DNA of 64,000 nucleotides, from assembly GCA_949152475.1 (NCBI GenBank), contig OX424561.1, positions 42,808,802 to 42,872,801 of the forward strand, written 5' to 3'. Shown piece by piece: positions 11,763 through 23,290 of this stretch (the stretch's first letter is position 1; each line of letters opens with the position of its first letter). Below the pieces are notes generated by a model. The model was not told the origin of the DNA, searched no databases, and saw only the letters and a program-made list of their open reading frames with translations. The translations under genes and the position numbers were made by a program. Source of the DNA: Terebella lapidaria (taxonomy: Eukaryota > Annelida > Polychaeta > Terebellida > Terebellidae).

Positions 11763-14165
11763 ATTAGCCCAATGGGCTAGTAAGGTTACCGGAGAAATAT
11801 ACAGAGTTAAGCCGAGAAAGTTGAAAGTCAAATTCAAGGTGACCACTGAAATCGCCATATCTCTAACCGTGAAAATGGGATCAAAGGTTAAATTCTAGAT
11901 CACCAAACTATTCAGCATACATCATTTCCTATATGTTCACTATGGACCCCTAAGCTGTAAATTTGATAATAAGCGAGATATAAGCCATTTTGTAATCTGA
12001 CTTTGAAAATAAAATGACTGACCTTGAAATTTAGGTCAAAGGTCAAATTCAATATCATTAAAATATTCAGAATATATCATTTCCTATATGTTCACAATTG
12101 ATTCCTAAGCTGTAAAGCCGATAATAAGCAAGATATTAGCCATTTTGTCTTGTTGACCTTGAAAATGAGGTCAAAGGTCAAATTCAAGGTCATGAGAATT
12201 TTCAGCATATATCATTTCCTATATGTTCACAATTAATTCCTAAGCTGTAAAGTCGCTAATAAGCAAGATATTGGCCATTTTGTCCTGTGACCTTGAAAAT
12301 AGGTCAAAGGTCAAATTCAAGGTCACGAGCATTTTCAGCATATATCATTTCCTATATGTTCACAATTGATTCCTAAGCTGTAAAGTTGCTAATAAGCAAG
12401 ATATTGGCCATTTTGTCCTGTGACCTTGAAAATAGGTCAAAGGTCAAATTCAAGGTCATGAGCATTTTCAGCATATATATCATTTCCTAAATGTTCACAA
12501 TTGATTCCTAAGCTGTAAAGTCGCTAATAAGCAAGATATTGGCCATTTTGTCCTGTGACCTTGAAAATAGGTCAAAGGTCAAATTCAAGGTCATGAGCAT
12601 TTTCAGCATATATCATTTCCTATATGTTCACAATTGATTCCTAAGCTGTAAAGTCACTAATAAGCAAGATATTGGCCATTTTGTCCTGTGACCTTGAAAA
12701 TGAGGTCAAAGGTCAAATTCAAGGTCACGAGAATATTCAGCATATATGATTTCCCATATGTTCACAATTGATTCCTAAGCTGTAAAGTCGATAATAAGCG
12801 AGATATCAGCAATTTTGTCCTGTGACCTTGGAAATGAGGTCAAAGGTCAAATTCAAGGTCATGAGAATATTCTGCGTATATCATTTCCTATATGTTCACA
12901 ATTGATTCCTAAGCTGTAAAGTCGATAATAAGCGAGATCTTAGCCATTTTGTCATGTGACCTTCAAAATGAGGTCAAAGGTCAAATTCAAGGTCATGAGA
13001 ATTTTCAGCATATATCATTTCCTATATGTTCACAATTGATTTCTAAGCTGTTAAGTCGCTGATAAGCAAGATATTGGCCATTTTGTCCTGTGACCTTGAA
13101 AATGAGGTCAAAGGTCAAATTCAAGGTCACGAGAATTTTCAGCATATATCATTTCCTATATGTTCACAATTGATTCCTAAGCTGTAAAGTCGCTAATAAG
13201 CAAGATATTGGCCAATTTGTCCTGTAACCTTGAAAATTAGGTCAAAGGTCAAATTCAAGGTCATGAGAATATTCAGCATATATCATTTCCTATATGTTCA
13301 CAATTGATTCCTAAGCTGTAAAGTCGATAATAAGCGAGATATTAGCAATTTTGTCCTGTGACCTTGGAAATGAGGTCAGGGTCAAATTCAAGGTCATGAA
13401 AATATTCAGCATATATCATTTCCTATATGTTCACAAGTGATTCCTAAACTGTAAAGTCGATAATAAGTGAGATATTAGCAATTTTGTCCTGTGACCTTGG
13501 AAATGAGGTCAGGGTCAAATTCAAGGTCATGACAATATTCAGCATATATCATTTCCTATATGTTCATAATTGATTGCTAAGCTGTAAAGTCGATAGCAAG
13601 TGAGATATTAGCCATTTTGTCCTGTGACCTTGAAAATGAGGTCGAAGGTCAAATTCAAGGTCATCAGAATATTCAGCATATATCATTTCCTATATGCCCA
13701 CAATTGATTCCTAAGCTGTAGAGGCGATAATAAGTGAGATATAAGCCATTTTGTGCTCTGACCTTGAAACTGAGGTCAGAGGTCAAATTCAAGGTCACGA
13801 GAATATTCAGAATATATCATTTCCTATATGTCCACAATTGATTCCTAAGCTGTAGAGTCGATAATAAGCGAGATATAAGCCATTTTGTGCTCTGACCTTG
13901 AAAGTGAGGTCAGAGGTCAAATTCAAGGTCACGAGAATATTCAGCATATATCATTTCCTATAGGTCCACAATTGATTCCTAGTCTCTAATCTCAATATCA
14001 AGTGAGATATTAGGCATAATGTGTCCCATTATAAAGCATAGGAGAATTTAACATGGGAAAGTCCCATTTGAGCCGAGTTTGGGCCAAAATGGCCCACTTC
14101 GAGCGATTCAAGCGCAACGAAATTTATAGACATCATAGGAGTACATATGAGGAGTGTTATTTATC
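11763..14165 (+). mobile_element. Satellite-cored element, 5' end, array and linker
   Basis: The 5' end TTAGCCCAATGGGCTAG and AGGTTACCGG closely match 1896, and the next ~200 bp are nearly the same as 1896-2160. About 15 satellite units follow (11900-13975), with variants lacking two bases in the AATAGGTCAAAGGTCA phrase, then the linker (13980-14165). Another element begins at 14178. The host's own 3' module probably lies beyond it at 15875-17300. Confidence 0.75.
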
Positions 14166-14177
14166 AAAAAGAAAAAA

Positions 14178-15874
14178 ATTAGCCCAAGGGCTAAGATAGG
14201 TTACCGGACAACTTCAGTTGAAACAGGACAGGTGAGATATGACGTTAAGATAAACCAATCATCTTCGTAAACTTCAATGTCATCATTAAGTGTGCAGCAT
14301 ATAACCTTGTATTCATGTATGTTCAAAATACAAATACAAGGTCTATCTACAAGTCTTTTGTCTATAAACGAAATTTACACATTTCTTGTTGGACGTGACA
14401 CTGAGATATAGCACTCAATGTCATCTGACGTCAAGTTCAACGTCACCCAAAAAAGCCACATATATATGTGGTATACATGTATATGACTTCCAATTCCAGC
14501 TATACCTACAAACATTTTTTGGCTGTAGAGGCCAATTTACACACTCAAGGGGCCTTTTAAGCAATTCAAAGCACTCCATCTTTATACACAATGTCAGGGA
14601 CCCCAATTAGCATGTTTTATAACAAAAATCTCAAAACTGATCAGATAAATTTGAAGGAAAACGACCAAAAATTAAATTTGGGGCCTATTCAGCCTAAATT
14701 TCTAGCCTTTTGAGCAATTCAAGGCACTTTATACACTATATACATATTTATACACGTCATGTCGAAAACCACTATGTTTTGAAATAAAAATCTCAAAAGT
14801 GATCAGACAGTTTTCGATTAAAGACAAACAAGGTGCAAATTTGGGCATTTTTCGACTCAAAAATGGCTGTTTTGACATTTCAAGGTCATCCAAGGTCAAA
14901 TTCAAGGTCACCACACAAGTCTTCATATTTTTTTCCCAAATTTTTTTCAAAGGGTGAAAAAAATTTTTTTGCCTAGAAATGGCCCAAAATGGATAGTAAC
15001 GCAATTTGGGGCAAAAAAATTCGTCGACCCGTCAAAAATTCAAAATGGCCGCCACACGGAGACCAGCGATTCAAGGGCAACAAAACTTATACACATCATA
15101 AAGGTACATAGAGGGAATCTTCTGAAACGAAAATCTCAAAACTGATCAGACAGTTTTCGAGAAAAGACAGAAAAGCTGCAAATTTGGGCATTTTTCGACC
15201 CAAAAATGGCTATTTTGACCTTTCAAGGTCATCCAAGGTAAAATTCAAGGTCACCACACAAGTCGCCATATATGACTTCCCATTTGAAAGTGCCAATATC
15301 TAAGCTCTATCTTTAAGCGTTCTATGAGTACAGTCCGGGCAGCTCCCATTATGAAGGAAAAAGGTGCCGAAAATTTTCCAAGTCCAAAATTTTTTTCAAA
15401 GGGTGAAAAATTTTTTTTGGCCTAGAAATGGCCCGAAATGGATAGTAACGCGATTTGGGGCAAAAAAAAATTTTTTCGCCGACCCGTCAAAAATTCAAAA
15501 TGGCCGCCACACGGAGACCGGCGATTCAAGGGCAACAAAACTTATACACATCATAAAGGTACATAAGGGGAATCTTTTGAAACAAAAATCTCAAAACTGA
15601 TCAGACAGTTTTTGAGAAAATGGCCGCCAAAGTCCAAAATTGGCCATTTTTCGTCAAAAATGGCCGCCATTTTGAGAAAAATGCGAAAATCAAAAAACTA
15701 AAAAAAAACCCCCTCTTGAAATATTTTTAGGCATTTTTGTGCAAAATTTCAGAAAAATCCGCCTGTAAACTTTAAAGATACAGCTGTGGACGGACGACGG
15801 ACGCCAGACGACGGACGGACGACGGACGCAACGTGACGGCAATAGGTTATCGGACCATAGGTCCGGTAACCTAA
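14178..15874 (+). mobile_element. 454-bp-core hairpin-ended element, second full copy
   Basis: The 5' end is ATTAGCCCAAGGGCTAAGAT then AGGTTACCGG. The first 650 bp diverge strongly from the copy at 3190 (an older or different subfamily). Partial and full 454-bp units follow at 14864-15640. The 3' module has a GGAC/GACGG tract and the hairpin at 15845-15872. No coding frame is recognised; the short basic peptides seen here are frames through the repeat. Confidence 0.75.
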
Positions 15875-15920
15875 AAAAGCGAAAATCATAAAACTAAAAA
15901 ATACCTCCTTCTTGAATTAT

Positions 15921-17156
15921 TAAGGCATTTCAGCAGAAATGCCTTTATGGTTTTGTCAGAATTTTTTTTTTTCTTTTTTTTTTTTTTCAGCAGGTAAGAA
16001 GCCTATTGATTTTGAGGCCGATTCGTCAAACGACCTTTGACCTAGGGCTCGAAATAATTTTAGCTGAGTCATCCTTGAGGCTCTCATGCATATCTCGGAA
16101 ACGGTGCGTCGTAGAGCGAAACGGACGTTATTTTCGGACTTGTCATCCTAGACAAACATGTCTAAGGGGTATTATGGATGACCTTTGACCTTGACCTTAA
16201 ATTGTTTCGCTGAGTCGGCATTTTTCGTTTTCATCGATATCTCGGAAACGGTGCGTCGTAGAGTGAAACGGACGTTATTTTCGGACTCGTCGCCATAGAC
16301 AAACATGTCTTAAGGGTATTATGGATGACCTTTGACCTTGACCTTAAATTTTTTCGCTGAGTCGGCATTTTTCGTTTTCGTCGATATCTCGGAAATGGTG
16401 CGTCGTAGAGCGAAACGGATGTTATTTTCGGACTCATCGCCCTAGACAAACATGTATATAGAGTATTATGGGTGACCTTTGACCTTGACCTAAAATTTTT
16501 TCGCTGAGTCGGCATTTTTCGTTTTCCTCGATATCTCGGAATTGGTGCGTCATAGAGCGAAACGGATGTTATTTTCAGACTCGTCGCCCTAGACAAACAT
16601 GTATATAGAGTATTATGGATGACCTTTGACCTTGACCTTTTCGCTGAGTCGGCATTTTTCGTTTTCGTCGATATCTCGGAAACGGTGCGTCGTAGAGCGA
16701 AACGGACGTTATTTTCGGACTCATGGCCCTAGGCAATCATATCTAAGGGGTACCAGGAATGAACTTTGACTTTGACCTTAAATTTTTTCGCGAAGTCGGC
16801 ATTTTTCGTTTTCATCGATATCTCAGAAACGGTGCATCGTAGAGCGTAACAGGCATTAATTTTGGACTTGTGGCCCTATACAAACATATCTGAGGGGTAC
16901 TAGAGATAAACTTTGACCTTGACCTGAAATTTTTTTGCCGAGTCGTCATTTTTCATTTTCGTCGATATTTCGGAAACTGTGCATCGTAGAGCGAAACGGA
17001 AATTATTTTCGGACTCGTGGTCCTAAACAAGCATATCTGAGGGGTATCAGGGATGAACTTTGACTTGACCTGAAAATGTTTCACCGAGTCGGCATTTTTC
17101 ATTTTCATCAATAGCTTCACCCTGAAATGCCTCCAAGGCCTTTAGGCCTTGACGTC
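15921..17156 (+). mobile_element. 147-bp-unit element with terminal hairpin, inserted in a 3' module
   Basis: It interrupts the host phrase CTTGAATTATTTTTAAGTAT, which is whole at 11337 and 11530. One end is a perfect hairpin (AAGGCATTTC, loop AGCA, GAAATGCCTT; 15922-15945), followed by a T-rich tract at about 15971-15990. The core repeats every 147 bp: TATCTCGG starts at 16091, 16238, 16385, 16532, 16672 (one short unit), 16819 and, as TATTTCGG, 16966. The other end has AAGGCC TTTA GGCCTT followed by GACGTC. Units carry TGACCTTTGACCTTGACCT. Host sequence resumes at about 17157. A 2-bp AT duplication is possible. Peptides from these frames are repeat products. Confidence 0.85.
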
Positions 17157-17300
17157 TAATTTTTAAGTATTTTTTGCAAAATTTCAGAAGAATTCGCCGG
17201 TAAACAAAAAAGATAAAAATGTGGACGACGAAGGACGACGACGGATGCCGGACGAAACGCCATGCCAATAGGTTATCGGACCATAGGTCCGGTAACCTAA
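17157..17300 (+). mobile_element. Right part of a 3' module split by the 147-bp element
   Basis: It resumes TTTTTAAGTATTTTTTGCAA, a GACGACG tract, and the hairpin AGGTTATCGGACC/GGTCCGGTAACCT at 17270-17298. Its left part is 15875-15920. Together they form one interrupted 3' module, which is probably the right end of the element that starts at 11763. Confidence 0.8.
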
Positions 17301-18465
17301 AAACTCTATAGTAGGGTTCATATAAAATAGGAAACTTTATCCGTCATTCGGGGGCTTCAGAGGCACCGTGCAACAAATTTGACATAGCCCTAACCTCCTT
17401 CATATATGACATTGACAGTCTAACTACATTTACAGCTATTCATACTACTATCGTACATGTTGGTTGCCATCGTTTTATTAGCCACATATCCCTGACGATA
17501 AGAGATACCACTTTTATGTGGACCTCCTCCCTCTTCGAATGCGCCCTGGCAACATCAAAATGGTGATCTGCGATGTCAAATCACTTTAATACGATGTTGC
17601 ATAATAGCCGTTATGAATGCAATGCCTAATGTGATGGGAATTCACATACCACATTGTGTTGTGAATATTTGTTGACTAATCTGGCATCCAAGCACCCCAT
17701 CTCCTCCCAGTAAGTAGTACGTCACTTGTTTATTCAAAAGATAATTTTCAAAAGATAACATACAGCGGTGGTTTGGTGTTTGGTAGATTGGGGCGCAAAT
17801 GTTTAATTCTATGTATCGTGTGTATTTTCATTGTGCATTACGTGCATACATAAATCATTGACTGCGTACATTGGCGAAAATTGTCAATCTACTGGCAAAT
17901 CCCAAGTTTTGACTGAATATTTCATCATACACTAAAGCACTGCTTATTTTTTGACCGAATTGTGATGATACTGGTTAATACACTGGGAATTTGGACGACA
18001 GTGAGGGACTGTAACTTTCGATCGGGGCGATAATAGGGGTACCTGTACACCAAATTACACAATGCTAGCAGTGAAAGAACCCCAAACTGCTTAATAGTTA
18101 GTGAGCTTGTGACAATTGACATCGAATCCAGGTACTTGTGTCTTTGATTCCCTCTGAATAGACTCTCGTGGGTGAAACACAACAAGAAAATCACCTACGA
18201 TTCCTTCTTACCTTGTGTTTTGAGTGCGTACACATCCGGGACTTTGCTTAGCATTCAATATAGTACGCACGCAACCATTTACCCCGGGTGTTTTGATCCG
18301 AATGCACTTTGGAGTGATTTTCCATCTTTGAGCTGGCCACCATATTACGTATTTTACGTTTTTGGCGAGCAGTACATTCTGCGTCAAATGACGTCACAAT
18401 TACAGAAACTGCCGAAGCTAGTTTTTTCATCGGCATGAGAAGGCGATTACATGTATACTAAACCA
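17301..18465. other. Unique non-coding stretch
   Basis: Apparently single-copy within this window and AT-rich. No frame longer than about 90 codons, and none looks like a protein I recognise. No hairpin ends or tandem repeats were seen. This is the longest plain stretch next to the satellite region. Confidence 0.5.
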
Positions 18466-18466
18466 T

Positions 18467-18699
18467 TTCGGAAATGTTACTAGGTCAGGTCAAGTGGTAT
18501 AAACAAAAACGTTCGTATGCGCCATGTTCAAAAGCGAGTGACGTGGTGAACTCGAAGTGAACCAAGTATATAGTCGAGTAATGTGTTGGTGACAGTGACT
18601 CGACAAAGGTAGATCTAGCGTGACAGCATGAATTGGGCTATGTTTATACCAATTGACCCTGACCCAATTCCACTGACCTGACCTGAAAACATTTCCGAA
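18467..18699. mobile_element. Short foldback MITE (about 233 bp)
   Basis: The ends TTCGGAAATGTT (18467) and AACATTTCCGAA (to 18699) are inverted copies. The arms continue with AGGTCAGGTCA on the left and TGACCTGACCT on the right, and again with TATAAACA/TGTTTATA. The right arm has an extra GACCCTGACCC stretch. The interior (about 18520-18640) is short and non-coding. A DNA-transposon derivative is likely; the flanking duplication is not clear. Confidence 0.65.
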
Positions 18700-19506
18700 C
18701 TCACGTATACTGGCTCAATATACTCTATTACATGTCGCTGTTACTACCAATTACCGTGAACATCTTTTTTCATAACTAGAATTCCACAAATATGTCTTTA
18801 TCTGAACAGGAATAAATCCCTATAATGGTACCTTGCTACTACGACTTTACCGTATTGACGCGCATAGAGGCGCATGCGCCTATAAGTGAGCATGCGCCTA
18901 TATCCGGATAGAGGCGCATGCGCCAGTATGTGAAGCAGTTGACATTTTCGCCACCCAAAAACTATTATCCAGTTAGAGGCGCATGCGCCTATATATCGGA
19001 GTAGTCAAAACCACGCAACGTGTGTATTGTTCCCTTTCTTGAAAGAAAATTAAAGCACACGTCGTCATATCGAACTCGAGCTTGTTTGTTGCTAGATCTA
19101 TACTGCATAGTGAAGTGAGGGTAGGGGCTTCATGTCTACCGTAGAAGGCCCCGTAGAAGACCGTAGTGGGCAAGCTTCATGTTAAGAAAAAGGCCAATAG
19201 GTGTGCGTAAACATATGTCCAGTCACATGTCCATTCAGTATACTACAGGGTCGACATCTCCCTCCACCTTAATGACTCCCAACACAACATGATATGCAAC
19301 ACCTTCCACTTAATCCATCTCCGTAAAAACACCTTGTCCTCCATTGTTTTCAATAGGTCATGTACGTGGTGATATCGTGAAACATTAACAAGGTTTTTTC
19401 ATGTGATATATATACCCGTAACAGGATTTTTTTTAGCTAGTAACATTTATAAACACTGGACCAATAAGTAGCCTATAACACAGGACCAATTGAAACCTGG
19501 CGTGCA

Positions 19507-19578
19507 CCTGTATGTGAATATTGGGATATGCCTCTCTGTGAATATTAGGGTGCGCCTGAATGTGAATATGGCATTCTC
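19507..19578 (+). repeat. 24-bp tandem repeat, three copies
   Basis: Three units of 24 bp, each containing TGTGAATATT or a close variant and beginning CCT. Nearby (19583-19600) is the palindromic phrase GGTCCCGCGGGACC, which shares GGTCCCGC with the 181-bp array downstream. Confidence 0.75.
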
Positions 19579-20075
19579 GTGATATAGGTCCCGCGGGACC
19601 TGTTTCCCAGGCCCCTCTAACAAAGTCCATAACGCACAATTTATATGTTTTCAACAACCTGACAACTGTACAACTAGTGGGCGCGACGCCAAAACTGCGA
19701 AACACCAAAAATATACTAGTATATGGATTACTTCATAACACTGACCACATGTTATAAGAGGAAGTTGAACGTATACGAACGAAATAAGCAGCCCACACAC
19801 AATAATACCGAGTTATGTCACAGGGCAGCATAGCGTAATTGCGCCCATTACGCGAAGAGTAAGCGCTTGCGGGTATTGGATCGTGTTATGCCATCTGAAC
19901 TAACAATGAGCAATGAAAATTTATGGCAATGCGTAAAAAATCAATACTGAATGCAGTCCCGCTCACTATTGAACATTGCACCAATGTTACCATAGTGTTG
20001 GACCCCCCCCCCCCCCCCCCACAATGACCAATGATCCGTATCGGCCTAATACACCTCATGACCGCTCCAATTAGA

Positions 20076-20830
20076 TAGTCGTTATATAGGTCCCGCTTTG
20101 TGTCATTTATTGCTTATTTCGTGAATGAGACGTTCATCCCCCCAAAAAACCACACCCCATTTTTTACTCTAACCCCATCAACTTCGTTGCCCTCTTTAGT
20201 TTCAAGGGTAACTGAATGAATTAAGCATTGTTTGTTCTATACTGGCCTCACTATATATAGTCGTTATATAGGTCCCGCATTGTGTCATTTATTCCTTATT
20301 TCGTGAATGAGACGTTCATCCCCCAAAAAACTACACCCCATTTTTCACTCTAACCCCATCAACTTCGTCGCCCTCTTTAGTTTCAAGGGTAACTGAACGA
20401 ACTAAGGCATGTTATTTATATAGTGGACTCAATATAGATAGTCGTTATATAGGTCCCGCATTGTGTCATTTATTACTTATTTCGTGAATGATGCGTTCAT
20501 CCCCCAAAAAACTACACCCCATTTTTTACTCTAACCCCATCAACTTCGTCGCCCTCTTTAGTTTCAAGGGTAACTGAACGAATTAAGGCGTGTTATTTAT
20601 ATAGTGGACTCACTATAGATAGTCGTTATATAGGTCCCGCATTGTGTCATTTTTGGCATATTTCGTGAATGAGACGTTCATCCCCAAAAAAACTACACCC
20701 CATTTTTCACTCTAACCCCATCAACTTCGTCGCCCTCTTTACTTTCAAGGGTAACTGAACGAACTAAGGCATGTTAGTTGTATAATCGGCCCACTATAGA
20801 TAGTCGTTATATAGGTCCCGCTTATGTATG
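20076..20830 (+). repeat. 181-bp tandem array, four units and a partial
   Basis: TAGTCGTTATATAGGTCCCG starts at 20076, 20258, 20439, 20620 and 20801, giving 181-182 bp spacing. Each unit contains GACGTTCATCCCC, CCCCATTTTT and TTTCAAGGGTAACTGAA. The fifth copy stops after about 25 bp. Units differ at only a few positions. The phrase GCGGGACCTATAT recurs inverted at 22078-22091, near the right end of the surrounding inverted-terminus structure. No coding frame. Confidence 0.92.
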
Positions 20831-22225
20831 AAATGTCAATAGTTAACATTGCCGCGGGACCTAAACAAAGATTATCATAGTACATCCACTGTAAGCGACA
20901 ATAATTTAGGTAGTCGGTGTTGAACACAGAGGCCATTTCCGGATATGCAATTTCACACAATATTTGCTGAAATGGCTTCGCAAGGAATAAAATAACCACC
21001 TGATATATAATTAGCATGACAACACCTTTCTGAAATATTGGGTCTACATGGTCATACAATACACCAAAAGAAAGCTTGAAGCTTCAGGAAAACAAATATG
21101 TAACAAAATTGACCGTAGGTATTGATGCAAAGGTGCTAGAGCATTTCAAAGAGGGGTACCGTTAGGTCCTTATGAAGACAAAAATTAGGGAAAAGTCCAA
21201 AAAAGTGAAGCTCGCTGTTTACACGCAAACAAAACGTGATAATACATATTTCAGGGCTTGAAAATATTCAATATTAATTACTTTACACATTGCAACATCA
21301 TACACATTAAAAATATATGACGTTGGTGGTGATCACTGTGCCCAAAGTTGTCAAATTTGCCCTCATCAGGCCATTAGAAGTAGAACAAATGATCACTGAA
21401 GCCATTTCTGACAAAATTCTAGTCACAAAAAATTGTTTTATTTGTAGCAAAATGCCCAAGGTACTCCTTTACTGTAATGTTATCAAAGGTCAATAAAAAA
21501 AATCTTACGAGATATGCCCAAAATAGAATTTTCTCTGATGTCTCCAAAAAAGGATAGCCAAGCTTGTTTACATGGGCGATAATAGGGGCTTCAAGTGCCA
21601 ACCAATACTAAACACATGGCGGAAGTGCAGATGAAACACGACAGGCCCTTCATTTTGAAGCAATTTCCCAAGCAGTACGGGGGTTTATGGTTGAAATATC
21701 GTTATATTATGAAAGAAAAAACATGAATTCACAAATTAAACCATGTATGATCGGCGACAGGAAGTTTTAACTTGTTTTTTGGAGTGAAAAAAAACCTTGA
21801 GCTGAACTTTCACCTCCGAAAGTGGGTCAGATCTCAAAACGAGGGCTCTTGTCACCTAGGCCGATGTCTAACCTTTCCATACATACCAACTATGCTGTGT
21901 AAAAGACTTTCTGATTGGTCGAAAATGACCGTAACATGACCCCACCCAAACCGGGTTCAACGAGCTTCACTTTTTTCGCTCCCGCGAAAAACTGCTTGCG
22001 CGCGCCGCCTAGCGGAGTGTTGTCATGCTAATATAATAAGGAGGTGATATTAATGGTGGTGTCCCGGACAAACCGGGCGGGACCTATATGACGATATTGG
22101 GGTGTGCTTATATCCGGATATAGGCGCATGTGCCTCTATGTCAATAAAAATATTTTTCAAAACGTCTCTCAAAATGCGAAAATCCGCTTATAGGCGCATG
22201 CGCCTCTATGCGCGTCAATACGGTA

Positions 22226-23160
22226 AGGCGATGACCACCCTACAATATTGTAGCTTACTGGCGTTGTCATTCATGATTCAAATGATGTTGTTGTATTATT
22301 ACTTAGCTCACGAATGTATAAGCCCAAAAATGTACGTAGGTCTTTGAACACACGTGAATAACGTTAGTAGAAAACTTACACATTAATTCCTTGCTGTCAT
22401 CATCATTTTTATACAAATATTAATACCCATCTATCAGTCTATGGTAGCCCACGACCATGTGACCAAGCCGGATGGTTGCACTTGTGTACAGATGTTCTAT
22501 TATACTCCCTCTGTAGCATGGATGGAAGAATACATAACCAATTCTGGACAGGTACCGAAACGACCAGTCACATCGGGACCTGGGGGTTGTAGCATGACAA
22601 ACGCGACATGTGAGAAAATCGAACACCATGTATGTCGCGTTTCTCACGGTCGAATGCTTATTATCGCCCATGTCGCATTTTTCACGCCTGATGTGATTGG
22701 TGGATAATATTTTATTCTAATCTGCTTGCAATATCCACATCATGGATTATTTGGCTTCTAAATACGTTCCAATTTAATCATTGTTGCAATAGGAAATGTA
22801 AACAGACACACTTGATGTCAATTTGTGTGTTTTGCCAATGGAATGCTTTGAACTCGTAGGCCTACTAAGCGGCTACTACCGTATCTTCTCACTCATGATC
22901 ACCATTTGCACGACTTAAATGGAACGCAGCACATAACGCACCCAACATCGTTCGATGTATTGGTCATATATCGCACCATAACCCCCCCCCCCCCCCCTCC
23001 CTGTTGTGCCAGATCGTCCACTACCACTCGATTTCAGCGCTGTGTCCTGATTCAATATTGCGTTGTCCATGAATTGGACGATAATATGGTCATGCATGTC
23101 GTGAATTTCACGAACAAAAGCTATTTCAATAGCTCCGCAGTTAATGTCGGGTATTTCACG
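22226..23160. other. Mostly unique stretch with poly-C run
   Basis: No recognisable gene. A run of about 16 C lies at 22982-22997. Short phrases of the form GTCGCxTTTxTCACG at 22634-22690 foreshadow the hairpin cluster just downstream. A phrase CCGAAACGACCAGTCAC (about 22556) recurs inverted near 27230. Confidence 0.5.
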
Positions 23161-23290
23161 GGCATGTCGCTTTTTTCACGGCGGAAATACCAACCGTGAA
23201 AAAAGCGACATGGTCGGATATTTCACGTGAAAAAAGCGACATGGTCACTTTTATCACATGAAAAAGCCGACCATGTCGGGGTTTTCACAA
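23161..23290. other. Perfect 19-bp hairpin and repeated arm
   Basis: CATGTCGCTTTTTTCACGG (23163-23181) and its exact complement (23194-23212) form a 19-bp stem with a 12-base loop. The right arm repeats at about 23228-23245 and, with changes, at 23258-23290, and weaker forms lie at 22607-22690. It may be a stutter of one end of a small element. No protein is supported, although frames happen to run through it. Confidence 0.7.

Larger units (their letters stand above)
18848..22225. mobile_element. 3.4-kb structure with 39-bp perfect inverted termini
   Basis: TACCGTATTGACGCGCATAG at 18848 continues for about 39 bp and is matched exactly in reverse complement at about 22187-22225. Outer bases suggest a TA target with ends CCGTATTGACG. 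Just inside both ends are palindromes AGGCGCATGCGCCT (18868, 18977, 22192, near-copies at 18912 and about 22122) and TATCCGGATA. The 3.1-kb interior has no recognisable transposase. It is either one large non-autonomous TA-target element or two short copies facing each other. The perfect match of the ends favours recent activity. Confidence 0.65.

Noticed and set aside
16231-16596. Minus-strand 121-codon frame with repeated SLYDAPIPRYR-type peptides
   Set aside because: The peptide repeats every 49 residues because the DNA unit is 147 bp, a multiple of three. The same peptide appears from the degraded copy at 43-45 kb. It is a satellite translation, although the multiple-of-three unit is why long frames survive.
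20745-21059. 104-codon minus-strand frame with hydrophobic stretches
   Set aside because: It could suggest a membrane protein, but it overlaps the partial 181-bp unit, has no recognisable family and no context of other exons.
21199-21978. 16-bp inverted pair AAAAAAGTGAAGCTCG / CGAGCTTCACTTTTTT about 760 bp apart
   Set aside because: It could be the ends of a small element, but only 16 bp match, no flanking duplication is visible, and there is no second copy in the window.
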